Below the pieces are notes generated by a model. That model made no database searches, was not told the DNA's origin, and worked only from the letters and a program-made list of their open reading frames with translations. Of a DNA stretch of 25,828 bases, positions 12,177 through 20,225 are shown in pieces. Where the stretch lies: positions 1-25,828 of IMG/VR virus record IMGVR_UViG_3300020430_000083, one strand, 5' to 3'. This DNA is from a virus. Numbering within the stretch: the stretch's first letter is position 1; each line of letters begins with the position of its first letter. Position numbers and translations under genes: made by a program.

Positions 12177-12563
12177 CTACTTGGTTAATTTTTTACTATC
12201 TGTTCCTTTGTACTTGTCATAACTTCGCATCCCGGAAATTCCTAACATCCCGAACATCAACGGCATCATCACAGACATATCAGCCTGCGGAATGTTGACA
12301 CCAAAGCCTGCCATAATAGGTGACACCATATAGTTTATGCCAAGAGACAAGCCGCATATCCATCCAATCAATGGACGCCACGAACTTTGAAACCAATTAC
12401 CTTTGGCATCAGCTTTCAATACTTCTATTTGTTGAAGTGCTATTTCCTGCCCGTGTCTTTCCGCCATAGTTGCCAAGTCATGGGCGAGCCTAGCTTTCTG
12501 ATCTTTGTCTTCGATAAATTTATCTAGCAGTCCTGTGACAGGACCGATTAATGCTTGTAACAT
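12177..12563 (-). CDS. Holin of the 3TM (GTA_holin_3TM) family
   Basis: The 128-aa protein begins with the amphipathic MLQALIGPVTGLLDKFIEDKDQKARLAHDLATMAE, then QEIALQQIEVLKADAKGNWFQSSWRPLIGW and hydrophobic helices (WICGLSLGINYMVSPIMAGF and VMMPLMFGMLGISGM), ending in a basic tail SYDKYKGTDSKK. The 'I....g..D.......d.....a..i.....q......i..nk.ea......sWRP.iGw.c...l' order is typical of PF11351. It forms the inner-membrane lesion that releases the lysozyme. AAGGAGG lies just upstream of ATG 12563. It clusters with the endolysin and two other membrane genes. Confidence 0.82.
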   Translation of the reverse strand: MLQALIGPVTGLLDKFIEDKDQKARLAHDLATMAERHGQEIALQQIEVLKADAKGNWFQSSWRPLIGWICGLSLGINYMVSPIMAGFGVNIPQADMSVMMPLMFGMLGISGMRSYDKYKGTDSKKLTK

Positions 12564-12793
12564 TATACCTCCTTGCCTTTTGGTTCTTTGGCTTCATGTC
12601 CTAGCCATAAACCAAACGCCCCGGTCATTGCCCCGGTGACAACAGATACCAAAGCAGCCTGAGAATTGGACGGCGAATCTAAATCCATAAACCAATTTGT
12701 TACATTAAAATATTGGTAGGTCATTATGATCATCATTGCACGTGGCAGCACTTGATGTTTCTTAGAAGCATCTAATACTTTACCTAACATCAT
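12563..12793 (-). CDS. Small two-helix membrane protein, 76 aa
   Basis: Starts MMLGKVLDASKKHQVLPRAM and has two hydrophobic segments: MMIIMTYQYFNVTNWFM (about 20-36) and AALVSVVTGAMTGAFGLWLG (about 46-65), then a charged tail. The MTYQYFxVTxWFM block resembles small membrane proteins seen next to lysis genes in marine phages. It may be a second holin, antiholin or lysis regulator (by context). It starts with an ATGA overlap and ends in codons that form the SD for the holin gene. Confidence 0.66.
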   Translation of the reverse strand: MMLGKVLDASKKHQVLPRAMMIIMTYQYFNVTNWFMDLDSPSNSQAALVSVVTGAMTGAFGLWLGHEAKEPKGKEV

Positions 12794-13260
12794 AAGATCC
12801 CCTTTCTAACTAGACCCCAAACCACCAAGATAGTTATGAATCCTATAACTAGAATCCCACCTAACCACGCGACTATAAGAAGTGCATTTTCTTTTAGGTC
12901 TGAAATTTTTTTTAATCTATCTGCTTCTGCTTTCTGTCTTCTTTTCCTTGCTTCTACCTGATACTTTACCCAATCACTATGTAAGCCAGGTCTTCCGCAA
13001 TAAATCATTAACTGTTTTAATTCATCTTCCTTCTGCTTCAATTGTTCTAGGTGCATGAAGGTTTCTAAATCATCATCCTGCTTTCCTAAAAAACTTGTCC
13101 ATATACTATTCTTCTTTGCATTGTGCGCCTTCTTTAAATCATCATGGGCATGGGTAAAGTTAGCGATACTTTTGGCACAATCATGTAATTCTTTTCCGTT
13201 TTGGATTGCTCTCTTGACCACCGCAAAAGCGGCATTGGCGGCGGCTACATACTCTAACAT
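12790..13260 (-). CDS. Coiled-coil protein with C-terminal membrane anchor, 156 aa
   Basis: Residues 1-110 are helical and charged (KAHNAKKNSIWTSFLGKQDD; HLEQLKQKEDELKQLMIYCG; VEARKRRQKAEADRLKKISDL) and residues about 128-150 form a transmembrane helix, ALLIVAWLGGILVIGFITILVVW, followed by RKGIL. Proteins of this layout, often beginning with an alanine-rich helix and GKELH, are frequent near the tail/lysis genes of marine phages. It has the general shape of a spanin or lysis accessory but with the helix at the C-terminus; function unproven. ATG 13260 follows the previous gene by three bases. Confidence 0.68.
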   Translation of the reverse strand: MLEYVAAANAAFAVVKRAIQNGKELHDCAKSIANFTHAHDDLKKAHNAKKNSIWTSFLGKQDDDLETFMHLEQLKQKEDELKQLMIYCGRPGLHSDWVKYQVEARKRRQKAEADRLKKISDLKENALLIVAWLGGILVIGFITILVVWGLVRKGIL

Positions 13261-13263
13261 TCA

Positions 13264-13443
13264 CTACCCAAAACCTTTTATTGTTGAATTGAGTAACAAC
13301 AATATTATTGTTCCTGCTGTGCCAAGAATTATATATTCAAGGCGCTTGATCCTAGATAACATTTCATCCCACCTAGCAGAACACACTGCTTCATGGGTAG
13401 ATAATCTTTTATCTAGTTCATTTAGTGTTGTCTTTGTTGCCAT
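13264..13443 (-). CDS. XhlA-like coiled-coil/TM microprotein, 59 aa
   Basis: The frame begins MATKTTLNELDKRLSTHEAV and continues CSARWDEMLSRIKRLEYIIL, then a hydrophobic helix GTAGTIILLLLNSTI and KGFG. The 'L..RL..HE.vC..R......RikRlE.i.i..aG.ii.lLL' pattern is one I know from small phage membrane proteins related to haemolysin XhlA, an accessory to holins. One transmembrane helix at the C-terminus, preceded by an amphipathic coiled coil. It overlaps the upstream gene by 26 bases and has one stop followed by a second (TAG TGA). Length is below 60 residues. Confidence 0.68.
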   Translation of the reverse strand: MATKTTLNELDKRLSTHEAVCSARWDEMLSRIKRLEYIILGTAGTIILLLLNSTIKGFG

Positions 13444-13540
13444 CAGATTTATCTTTCTTAGGTCTACCTGGTTTAGCTTTAGTAGACTTAGATTCCTTAG
13501 AACCTTTTAGTTTAGGATTTAGATCATACAGATGTGCCAT
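13418..13540 (-). CDS. Tiny AT-hook-like lysine-rich protein, 40 aa
   Basis: ATG 13540 lies one base after the upstream stop (TAG C ATG). The peptide MAHLYDLNPKLKGSKESKST is followed by KAKPGRPKKDKSDGNKDNTK. The central KPGRPKK is a textbook AT-hook core (basic residues around GRP), which inserts in the minor groove of AT-rich DNA. Only one hook is present. It overlaps the XhlA-like gene by 26 bases. A similar GRPAKK occurs in the tiny protein at 12041-12163. Its real expression is not proven; the operon fit supports it. Confidence 0.58.
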   Translation of the reverse strand: MAHLYDLNPKLKGSKESKSTKAKPGRPKKDKSDGNKDNTK

Positions 13541-13541
13541 G

Positions 13542-13922
13542 CTAGTCGCCTACCAATGCGTTCTTTTTGGTTGTGTACCCAGCTACAATCTTAGCAATGG
13601 CCGTCTTGACTGTACTATCATCTGTCCTATATGCCTTCAGCTCTGATTCAAGACTATAAGATTGTCTGATTTCATTACGACATTCTTTGTTTAAGCGTGC
13701 AGCTTGTATGCTATTTGCTTTGACCCAATCTTTAGCTGTTGATGAAGTTGTTACCGCAAAATCTTTTTCAGATGATGAACACTCTGCGGCAAAGGCTGTA
13801 TCTAAGAAAGCGTAACTGACACCATTGTCATCTGTGCCATACCATTGTGGTGCAGGTAATTCACTATCATAACCATCAGGTGATGTAAGTGTACCCGTCC
13901 ATTTATAAAGTTTCTGTGCCAT
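13542..13922 (-). CDS. Tail-associated hypothetical protein, 126 aa
   Basis: The protein begins MAQKLYKWTGTLTSPDGYDS with W27 and Y28 (PQWYGTDDNGVSYAFL). Residues 55-120 are helical (TAKDWVKANSIQAARLNKECRNEIRQSYSLESELKAYRTD) and end KIVAGYTTKKNALVGD. The second half resembles a fibre chaperone or adapter helical domain (R..ci..I...Ys...E......), but I do not recognise a family. It immediately follows the RCC1 tail protein (14-base gap), with AAGGAAGG before ATG 13922; a role in tail-fibre assembly is an inference from this position. Confidence 0.7.
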   Translation of the reverse strand: MAQKLYKWTGTLTSPDGYDSELPAPQWYGTDDNGVSYAFLDTAFAAECSSSEKDFAVTTSSTAKDWVKANSIQAARLNKECRNEIRQSYSLESELKAYRTDDSTVKTAIAKIVAGYTTKKNALVGD

Positions 13923-13935
13923 ACTTATCCTTCCT

Positions 13936-15921
13936 TTATGGGGTTAATTGAATCCAGTTACCAATGTAAGACAACCCATGATCCATCTGACCTTGAGCGT
14001 TATACCTCTTACCAAAGATCCTCCCGGTAGTTGTCATAAACACAGCGTGCCCTTCTGATCCTTGGGCATTGCCAAACCCGTGCATATGAACCACTTGTTC
14101 TTCTACCTTACCTGCCCAATGGGAAGTAGTGATAGCAGATGTTGTTGACCACGGCCCTATATCTAGGCGGTAGTTATTGATAGCTTGGTTGCCTGTGCTT
14201 GCTTGGTGGAAGTCTTCACTTTGTGAATAACCGCCTTGCCATATTCTAAACTTGTTATCCATCAAGAAGAAATGTCCCGTGGTTTGTCCTTGACCACCAC
14301 GTGTACCCCAAACTTTTTTAATGTCATTAACAGGCAAGGCTACATCTGTTTCTGTAGGTGCATTGTTAGATGTGGTTGATGTAGTTGTATGTGTAAATAA
14401 TGTTGTGGTTGATGGTTGTGTTGGTGATTGCACATCTGTTTGATTGCCGTTCCCAATCTGGCCTTGTCCATTGTACCCCCAAACAAAAAGATCATCATTA
14501 CAATTGTTAGGCGTACCACCTAAAGCAGCAACAGTTAGATAGTAAGAATTGCCTGCATAGTAGAAAGATGAATAAGTAGCTGAACCACCTATCCTAGTCC
14601 AAGTTCCTTTCTGAACTAGTGTTCCATCACCTACAGATCCAGTAGCATTACCACCTACACCATACAATTCACCTGATGTATTTAGATAATGACCATGTGC
14701 ATACCTTGATGTGTGGTAATGTCCATCAACATTTATTATTTGATAGACATTGTTCTGATTAGAATCAGTAAATGATGTTGAGCTTATGCCACCACCTACA
14801 CCATTCTGATTACTACCGCATATGAATAGATTACCTGATCCATCTACAACATAAGCACTTTGATAGCCTGCTGAAACAGATTTAACATTTGACACACCTG
14901 AAACTAAAACAGGAAATGATTGGTTAGTGGTGTTGCCAACCCCTAGCTTGCCACCACCATTGTATCCCCAGCTAAACAGCCGGCCTGATGTGTCAATAGC
15001 GTAGCATGAACCATAGTTACCTGATCCATTATCAGGCTGATTAGCAACATGGAAGCCTGCAATCTGACAAGATGTACCACCATGTGTAGCATCCGGGCCT
15101 AGTGTTGATATTTTTGTGAAGCTCATTCTGTCAGTTGTTCCACCAATACCAAGCTGTCCATAGGCGTTGTCACCTGCTGAAAACAAATTGCCTTCTGATG
15201 TCAGAATCCAAATGTTGTTATACATAACCCAAAATCTGACAGGGTATTCGCCATCACGCATACCACCAAACTCTGAATTAAAATTAATAACAGCACCTTG
15301 ATTATGCTTTACACCTGCACTTGTGCCAAACCAATAGAAGTCATCATCACCAAACACCACAATTTCGTGGTTGGCGTTCATATAAATAGTCATCCTATAG
15401 ATATATTGGATGCCATTTTCTGCCCAAGGAACCGGTCCACAAGCAGGATTTGCAAACCCACAATGAGGAACCCAGTTGTTAGAATAGTCTGCTAACCAAG
15501 GGTACTTACCATCCTTGCCAAAATCGTTAGATGCAGATGGATTAGATATAATGTCTGCATAATTTGTCTGAAGATACTTGTGCCCTTCATGTCCTTGTTG
15601 TGGTGCAAAGGCTATATCATTCCCATCAACAGTTACAACATCACCTGAATTACCCCTAGCTAACCTAATACTAGTAGTACCATTGTGTGTTAGAATATCA
15701 CCTTGGGTGGTCAATGGATTCGCCCCATCCGCCATCAGATCCCAATGTGTTGTATTACTTGTTGATGGTGTCCCGGCTGCAGAACCCGTCTTGGATGTGG
15801 TATTCACATAAACCCAAGATGATCCCCCGCTAGATACAACATCATCTGCTTCATACGTGTTAGAATTGCTAAAAGCTCCCCGCCAAGTGAACTTTATTTT
15901 TCCTAAATCTACTGTCGCCAC
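13936..15921 (-). CDS. Tail protein with RCC1-type seven-blade beta-propeller
   Basis: The start is GTG 15921 with AAGGAGG upstream. The 661-aa protein opens with a carbohydrate-binding-like module (WRGAFSNSNTYEADDVVSSG...SWVYVN...THWDLMADG, residues 13-66), then PLTTQGDILTHNGTTSIRLARG, a phage tail motif. From residue 243 it has seven RCC1-type repeats with the 'G.L..WG.N..GQLG.G' signature at about 243, 312, 362, 416, 477, 556 and 632, matching one full seven-bladed propeller. It is likely the receptor-binding or host-recognition tail component carried by the T7-type fibre encoded just upstream. Repeats 3, 6 and 7 are more divergent. Confidence 0.8.
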   Translation of the reverse strand: MATVDLGKIKFTWRGAFSNSNTYEADDVVSSGGSSWVYVNTTSKTGSAAGTPSTSNTTHWDLMADGANPLTTQGDILTHNGTTSIRLARGNSGDVVTVDGNDIAFAPQQGHEGHKYLQTNYADIISNPSASNDFGKDGKYPWLADYSNNWVPHCGFANPACGPVPWAENGIQYIYRMTIYMNANHEIVVFGDDDFYWFGTSAGVKHNQGAVINFNSEFGGMRDGEYPVRFWVMYNNIWILTSEGNLFSAGDNAYGQLGIGGTTDRMSFTKISTLGPDATHGGTSCQIAGFHVANQPDNGSGNYGSCYAIDTSGRLFSWGYNGGGKLGVGNTTNQSFPVLVSGVSNVKSVSAGYQSAYVVDGSGNLFICGSNQNGVGGGISSTSFTDSNQNNVYQIINVDGHYHTSRYAHGHYLNTSGELYGVGGNATGSVGDGTLVQKGTWTRIGGSATYSSFYYAGNSYYLTVAALGGTPNNCNDDLFVWGYNGQGQIGNGNQTDVQSPTQPSTTTLFTHTTTSTTSNNAPTETDVALPVNDIKKVWGTRGGQGQTTGHFFLMDNKFRIWQGGYSQSEDFHQASTGNQAINNYRLDIGPWSTTSAITTSHWAGKVEEQVVHMHGFGNAQGSEGHAVFMTTTGRIFGKRYNAQGQMDHGLSYIGNWIQLTP

Positions 15922-15931
15922 TATACCCTCC

Positions 15932-16900
15932 TTATGGTAGATCGATTAAAAGGTGTCCATCAGATGATCTAAGTGTTAGACCAACCGAACCTGTTGCAAA
16001 AAAATAGGTTTCATAATCTGACAACACTAGGTTTTCAGTTCCACCTACCAACGTGTGTTCTTGTTGTAAGATTGTACGCCCAACAGAATCTGTGGTTGTT
16101 TTTACCCCAAAGAACTTTGATGCCACAGCTGTAACACCCGACACCTGTGTGTTTATAGCTTGTGCTACCCTCAAAGGCGTCATGCCTTTTGTGTTTTCTG
16201 TGCCTGCTTCTGCTTCTGTTTGTGAAGCTATAGCATTGAATACACCATCATTACCTGCCGCACCTTGTGATCCTTGTGGTATTGTAAAGTCAAACTCCAC
16301 ATTGCCTGTAGCAGAATCAAAGGTGGCACTAGCTGAAGCACTTGAACCAGCCGCACCCGTGGTTGTTGTTCCTACAGATGCACTAGATACAGAAGATGAT
16401 GAAACTGTAGGCACACCATTAGAATCAAAGGCAAGGTTTTTCCCTGCCCTTGTTGCTTTGTTAGGTATAGTCAAGTCTACTGAAGTTAGTTCGCTTGGTG
16501 GCGCTTTGAGTGATCTTCCTAGCTGTTCATCAGCGTCACCTAGTTTCATAGATATTGTATCAAAGTCATCTTCTAATGAAGTGCCTGTGATGTTTCCCCC
16601 GGTAGAATAAACATTGGATCTTGATAGGGGTAGATCAGATACTATAGAAACTAATGCGTTATTTGCCGGGATATTACCTGATGTAAATTTTACAGTCCCG
16701 GTGCCGTCTGTGTTTAAGCCTGCTACATTTGATGAATCGACAATAGTATAGTGCGTCGATAATGTCTTTAAAACATCATCAACAAAAACCTTAATATCCG
16801 AAGTGGCATTAACCTGAAAGCTAAAAGTAAAATCAGGGTTACTTCCATTACCAGTTCCTACCACCCGCCTTATGGTATCGTTAAGACTAAATGTAGCCAT
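15932..16900 (-). CDS. T7 gp17-type tail fibre protein (short)
   Basis: Residues 1-150 match the T7 tail-fibre N-terminal domain (PF03906): NPDFTFSFQVNATSDIKVFV, YTIVDSS, GNIPANNALVSIVSDLPLSR, then a helix with DDFDTISMKLGDADEQLGRSL. A low-complexity Ser/Ala/Thr segment (165-195) is followed by a collagen-like stretch IPQGSQGAAGNDG (208-220) and the tail motif GTENTKGMTPLRVAQAIN (233-250). At 322 aa it is much shorter than T7 gp17 (553 aa) and lacks a long tip, so the receptor-binding role probably lies with the RCC1 protein. GGAG lies upstream of ATG 16900. It is attached to the tail tube at the portal end in T7. Confidence 0.85.
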   Translation of the reverse strand: MATFSLNDTIRRVVGTGNGSNPDFTFSFQVNATSDIKVFVDDVLKTLSTHYTIVDSSNVAGLNTDGTGTVKFTSGNIPANNALVSIVSDLPLSRSNVYSTGGNITGTSLEDDFDTISMKLGDADEQLGRSLKAPPSELTSVDLTIPNKATRAGKNLAFDSNGVPTVSSSSVSSASVGTTTTGAAGSSASASATFDSATGNVEFDFTIPQGSQGAAGNDGVFNAIASQTEAEAGTENTKGMTPLRVAQAINTQVSGVTAVASKFFGVKTTTDSVGRTILQQEHTLVGGTENLVLSDYETYFFATGSVGLTLRSSDGHLLIDLP

Positions 16901-16961
16901 TTCTTTTTACTCCACTACTAGATATAGCATTTTTTCCTTGACAAGTCATCATATTATTAAA
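16901..16961. other. 61-base gap between fibre and internal virion genes
   Basis: It carries a GGAG site for the fibre gene and a short imperfect palindrome (CTTGACAAG, 16938-16946). TTGTCA and TATATC are present on the minus strand but only 12 bases apart, so I do not call a promoter. A phage-specific promoter cannot be excluded. Confidence 0.3.
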
Positions 16962-19900
16962 TTACCTACTCTGCTCTAAAGCTCTGTTTTTATCTGATAT
17001 GGGCAACCCACTAGGCAGCTTCTTTTCTATTTCCAATATTGTTTGGTTGGTTTCATTCTTAGTTGGCGGCAATGTTGTTTGTGGATAAACGCCAAGGTTT
17101 TCTTGATATGCTTTCTGATTTGCCACTATGGTTGCGTATTCAGGGTAATGTGTGAGGACTAGCAGCTTTGCATAGTTCTTATATATGTTATCTATTTCTT
17201 GTATCTTTCTTAGCTTGTGACCCTTAGACGCAGGCATACGCTCAAATCCGTCTTTGTTTACAACACCAGGCGTAGGAATGTAGTTGTAGTCATCAGATTC
17301 AAATAATTCTGCATAGGCTTCTAGAATAGGCTTGGGCATTAGGTTGCTACCCATAACTGTATTACCAAACACTTCTTTAGCTAATGGTGATGACGCAGGA
17401 TCATTGTAGTATTTTTTATAATCTGCATAAGCTACACCTGTTAGTTTGATGTTAGGTGTATTCATAGATCTAGCTAGTGGTGGCAAACCAGTCAGCAAAA
17501 GGTCTAGCTCTTTGTTGACTATGTTCTTTTGTGGTTTGTCTACAATTCTAACTGGTGCCCAAAAGTTCCACCAAGTTCCCCTAGTTTGTGGTACTTTTTC
17601 ACCCCATCTATTTGTCTTATCAGGCAATGAATCACTACAGCCTATTGTTTTAGAACAAGCCAAGGTTAGCGCTTCATACCCACCCCTAACTGTAGCATCC
17701 AAACCCTGCACACCGGGAAGATGTGGATATATCTGATCTAGATTATTAGGCTTAGTTTCTTTGGCACTAGGCTGTGTAACCCTTTCCACAAGGGATTGCA
17801 TACCTACACCATATTGACCACCAGTTGTTATATGTTCCTTGACTATAATCCCGGCAGTGACTGCTTGTTTAGAAACAATTTCTTGTAGTCGTTCAATTTT
17901 CTTTTCTGCGTCTGCATATGGTGATCCTTGTAGTTCTAGTAGTTCACCAACAAATTGAAGCATAGGTGTTGCAGAACCAACATACCTAGTTGTAGCTATG
18001 CCTAGATTCAACACCATATCATCTAGTGCTTCAGGGTCATCCACATTGTACATAACATCTGCCGTGTCAGCGGCTAAAGCTAGCACCCCTGATAGTGGGT
18101 CAAACCTTGCATAGCTTATCCAAGCGTAACTACCATCTTCTTTTCTAACACCTATAGAATAAGGCTCGTGGTTTTCTAACCAATTAGCTCTTTCCTTCTT
18201 GCGGCGAGGCCCATACCCAGTAATCATAATTCCATCACCATAAGAGCCGGTTGTCAGACCTAACATCAATGCACCTAACCCTGTGCCTGTCACTATCTTT
18301 GACATCATTGCACGTCTTTCAGCGTTAGATCCCATAAGCATCTTTTTCATATTGCTTGGCATAGCAACACTAAGTGGTGTTCTTTCTAAAATTCTAAGCA
18401 TTATGTTTGTTGGCGTTTTGTAGAAAGGCATCCATATTTTCATTAGTGGATGATTCAATGCACCTTGGAATGAACCTAACACTCCCGGTAAATCATCTTG
18501 GAATGTAACATACTTGCCAAACTCTACAGCTCCATCAAAGGCTTCTTGACTATGCAAGGTCTTTAGATAAGCTGCTTGTCCTTCTTCTGTTACTTTGTCG
18601 GGTGACAACCCCCTAGCCTTTGCAGATTTAATAGCTGCTATCTTAGCTTTGACTGCTTCACCTTCAATAAACATACCCCTAGACAAGACCTTAAAGCCTT
18701 CATCTATAGCTACCATTGGTCTGTAACCTTGCAACCTCATTAGTTGCCCAAAGCCATCTATAAACATACCTGCGGCAGATTGTACCTTCCCGGCTTTTCT
18801 ATCTATACCAAACGCTTCAGAGCTTATTGCTTTCATATCTACATCTAGTTTAGATGTTCCGTCTGTCACAGATTTTTCTGTTTTTAGTGCATGCCAAGAT
18901 GCTTTGACTGCATCACCTATGTATTTCTTTTGTGCTTGTAACATAGCTAATGCTTCTAATGGTCTGCCTTCTAGAGCTCGTTCTAGCACTTGAAGTTCTA
19001 GCATTACTGCCTGACCAAGAAAGTTATATGTATGAGTTATTGGATTTGACAATAAAGCTGTTTGATATATTTCTACAAAAGGATCTGCAATGTATTTTCT
19101 AATTATTGAACGCTTTGCAAACTCATGTCTTGTTCTATCATTTGGTGCAATAGAATAGTAGTATAGCAATTGGTCTATGCCACCTTCACCACCATACGCT
19201 TCTATGTAATCAATCAAATTGTCTTGTGTAATTTCACCATTGGTTAGCACCCCGGTCTTATCTAGCATCTGACCCATAGCTTGTATTCTAGCTTTAGATG
19301 GGGATGCTATGATTCTGAATGTTGCTAATGATCTAGCTGCATCACCTTGAGCACCAAACAATTGTATAGAAGCATAACCTTCTAACCCTATAGCTTGAGC
19401 CGCCTTTGCCTTGTCTAATGGATCACCTGTCTTTTGTGCTATCTTAACAAGTCTTTGTGCTTCTAGTTGCAGTGCTACTACAGTTCTTCTAGCTGCTAAA
19501 AATTCTGCATCTGTAAATGGTCTATCACCAGGTTGCCTTTGCATTATCATTAAGAAAGCGTCTACAGAACTAATAGTGTTTGCTTCTTGTATAACTTGTT
19601 TAAATCCACGCTCACCTGTTCTAATGATTCGCTGACCACTAGCAGTTGTTATTTCTTTGTATGTGCTATATGTAGCAAAGATAAGTGATCGCAATGATTC
19701 ATCAGCGTCTTTGCCTTCACCACTTTCTACACGCTTCAAATTAGGTGTAGCTATCTTTAACTTCTTCATTGCCTTCTTGTCGTCTAAAGGCAATGATTCC
19801 CCTTCTTGTGCAAACTTTTGCAGCTTGGTCATTTCATCCGGGGTAGCAGATCTAAATATTACATTACCCGATTCATCTACATTAGCTAGTGACTGTGCTT

Positions 19901-20225
19901 CACCACCACCATCATCTAACTTATCTGCACCTGCTTTAAGTTCCTTGTCTGCTTTTTTCTTATTAGGGGATACAATGACATCAGCCTTGTCTTGTACCTT
20001 ACCATCATCATCTGTAAATTTTTTTATGACATCCCCAGCGACATCAACCGCAGTTTTTCTAACTGGGCCAGCCATAGCCAATTGTATGTTTTCAGTCTGA
20101 TCCTTTTCTATAATGTTAGCTTCATCACTTGGAACAGCTTTATTTTCTACATTGTCTAGTCCGGGATTCCCGGGGGATAATGTGGCGTCATTAGGTGTAT
20201 TATCATCAATAGGTGGTATTGACAT
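16962..20225 (-). CDS. Large internal virion / DNA-ejection protein, 1087 aa
   Basis: The N-terminal 160 residues are acidic, Asp/Lys-rich and disordered. The remainder is mostly helical: KYIADPFVEIYQTALLSNPITHTYNF (378-402), GFGQLMRLQGYRPMVAIDEGFKVLSRG (491-517), MKIWMPFYKTPTNIMLRILERTPLS (595-619) and a glycine-rich hydrophobic helix MSKIVTGTGLGALMLGLTTG (641-660) that may cross a membrane. This SNPxTH...NxxG / MPFxKTPxNI organisation is familiar from large internal virion proteins of marine podoviruses that sit after a T7 gp16-like gene and enter the host envelope during ejection. No lytic-transglycosylase motif is visible. ATG 20225 (AAGGAGG upstream) overlaps the previous gene by 20 bases. 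Confidence 0.74.
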   Translation of the reverse strand: MSIPPIDDNTPNDATLSPGNPGLDNVENKAVPSDEANIIEKDQTENIQLAMAGPVRKTAVDVAGDVIKKFTDDDGKVQDKADVIVSPNKKKADKELKAGADKLDDGGGEAQSLANVDESGNVIFRSATPDEMTKLQKFAQEGESLPLDDKKAMKKLKIATPNLKRVESGEGKDADESLRSLIFATYSTYKEITTASGQRIIRTGERGFKQVIQEANTISSVDAFLMIMQRQPGDRPFTDAEFLAARRTVVALQLEAQRLVKIAQKTGDPLDKAKAAQAIGLEGYASIQLFGAQGDAARSLATFRIIASPSKARIQAMGQMLDKTGVLTNGEITQDNLIDYIEAYGGEGGIDQLLYYYSIAPNDRTRHEFAKRSIIRKYIADPFVEIYQTALLSNPITHTYNFLGQAVMLELQVLERALEGRPLEALAMLQAQKKYIGDAVKASWHALKTEKSVTDGTSKLDVDMKAISSEAFGIDRKAGKVQSAAGMFIDGFGQLMRLQGYRPMVAIDEGFKVLSRGMFIEGEAVKAKIAAIKSAKARGLSPDKVTEEGQAAYLKTLHSQEAFDGAVEFGKYVTFQDDLPGVLGSFQGALNHPLMKIWMPFYKTPTNIMLRILERTPLSVAMPSNMKKMLMGSNAERRAMMSKIVTGTGLGALMLGLTTGSYGDGIMITGYGPRRKKERANWLENHEPYSIGVRKEDGSYAWISYARFDPLSGVLALAADTADVMYNVDDPEALDDMVLNLGIATTRYVGSATPMLQFVGELLELQGSPYADAEKKIERLQEIVSKQAVTAGIIVKEHITTGGQYGVGMQSLVERVTQPSAKETKPNNLDQIYPHLPGVQGLDATVRGGYEALTLACSKTIGCSDSLPDKTNRWGEKVPQTRGTWWNFWAPVRIVDKPQKNIVNKELDLLLTGLPPLARSMNTPNIKLTGVAYADYKKYYNDPASSPLAKEVFGNTVMGSNLMPKPILEAYAELFESDDYNYIPTPGVVNKDGFERMPASKGHKLRKIQEIDNIYKNYAKLLVLTHYPEYATIVANQKAYQENLGVYPQTTLPPTKNETNQTILEIEKKLPSGLPISDKNRALEQSR

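Noticed and set aside
13936-15921. Phase-variable inversion of the tail gene by the serine recombinase
   Set aside because: No inverted repeats with a crossover core were seen flanking the tail genes within this window.
16053-16610. Plus-strand open frame of 185 codons over the tail fibre
   Set aside because: Antisense to a gene with a clear T7 fibre domain; alanine/serine bias is explained by the opposite strand.
16901-16961. Possible promoter with TTGTCA and TATATC
   Set aside because: Spacing of 12 bases is too short for a sigma70 promoter.
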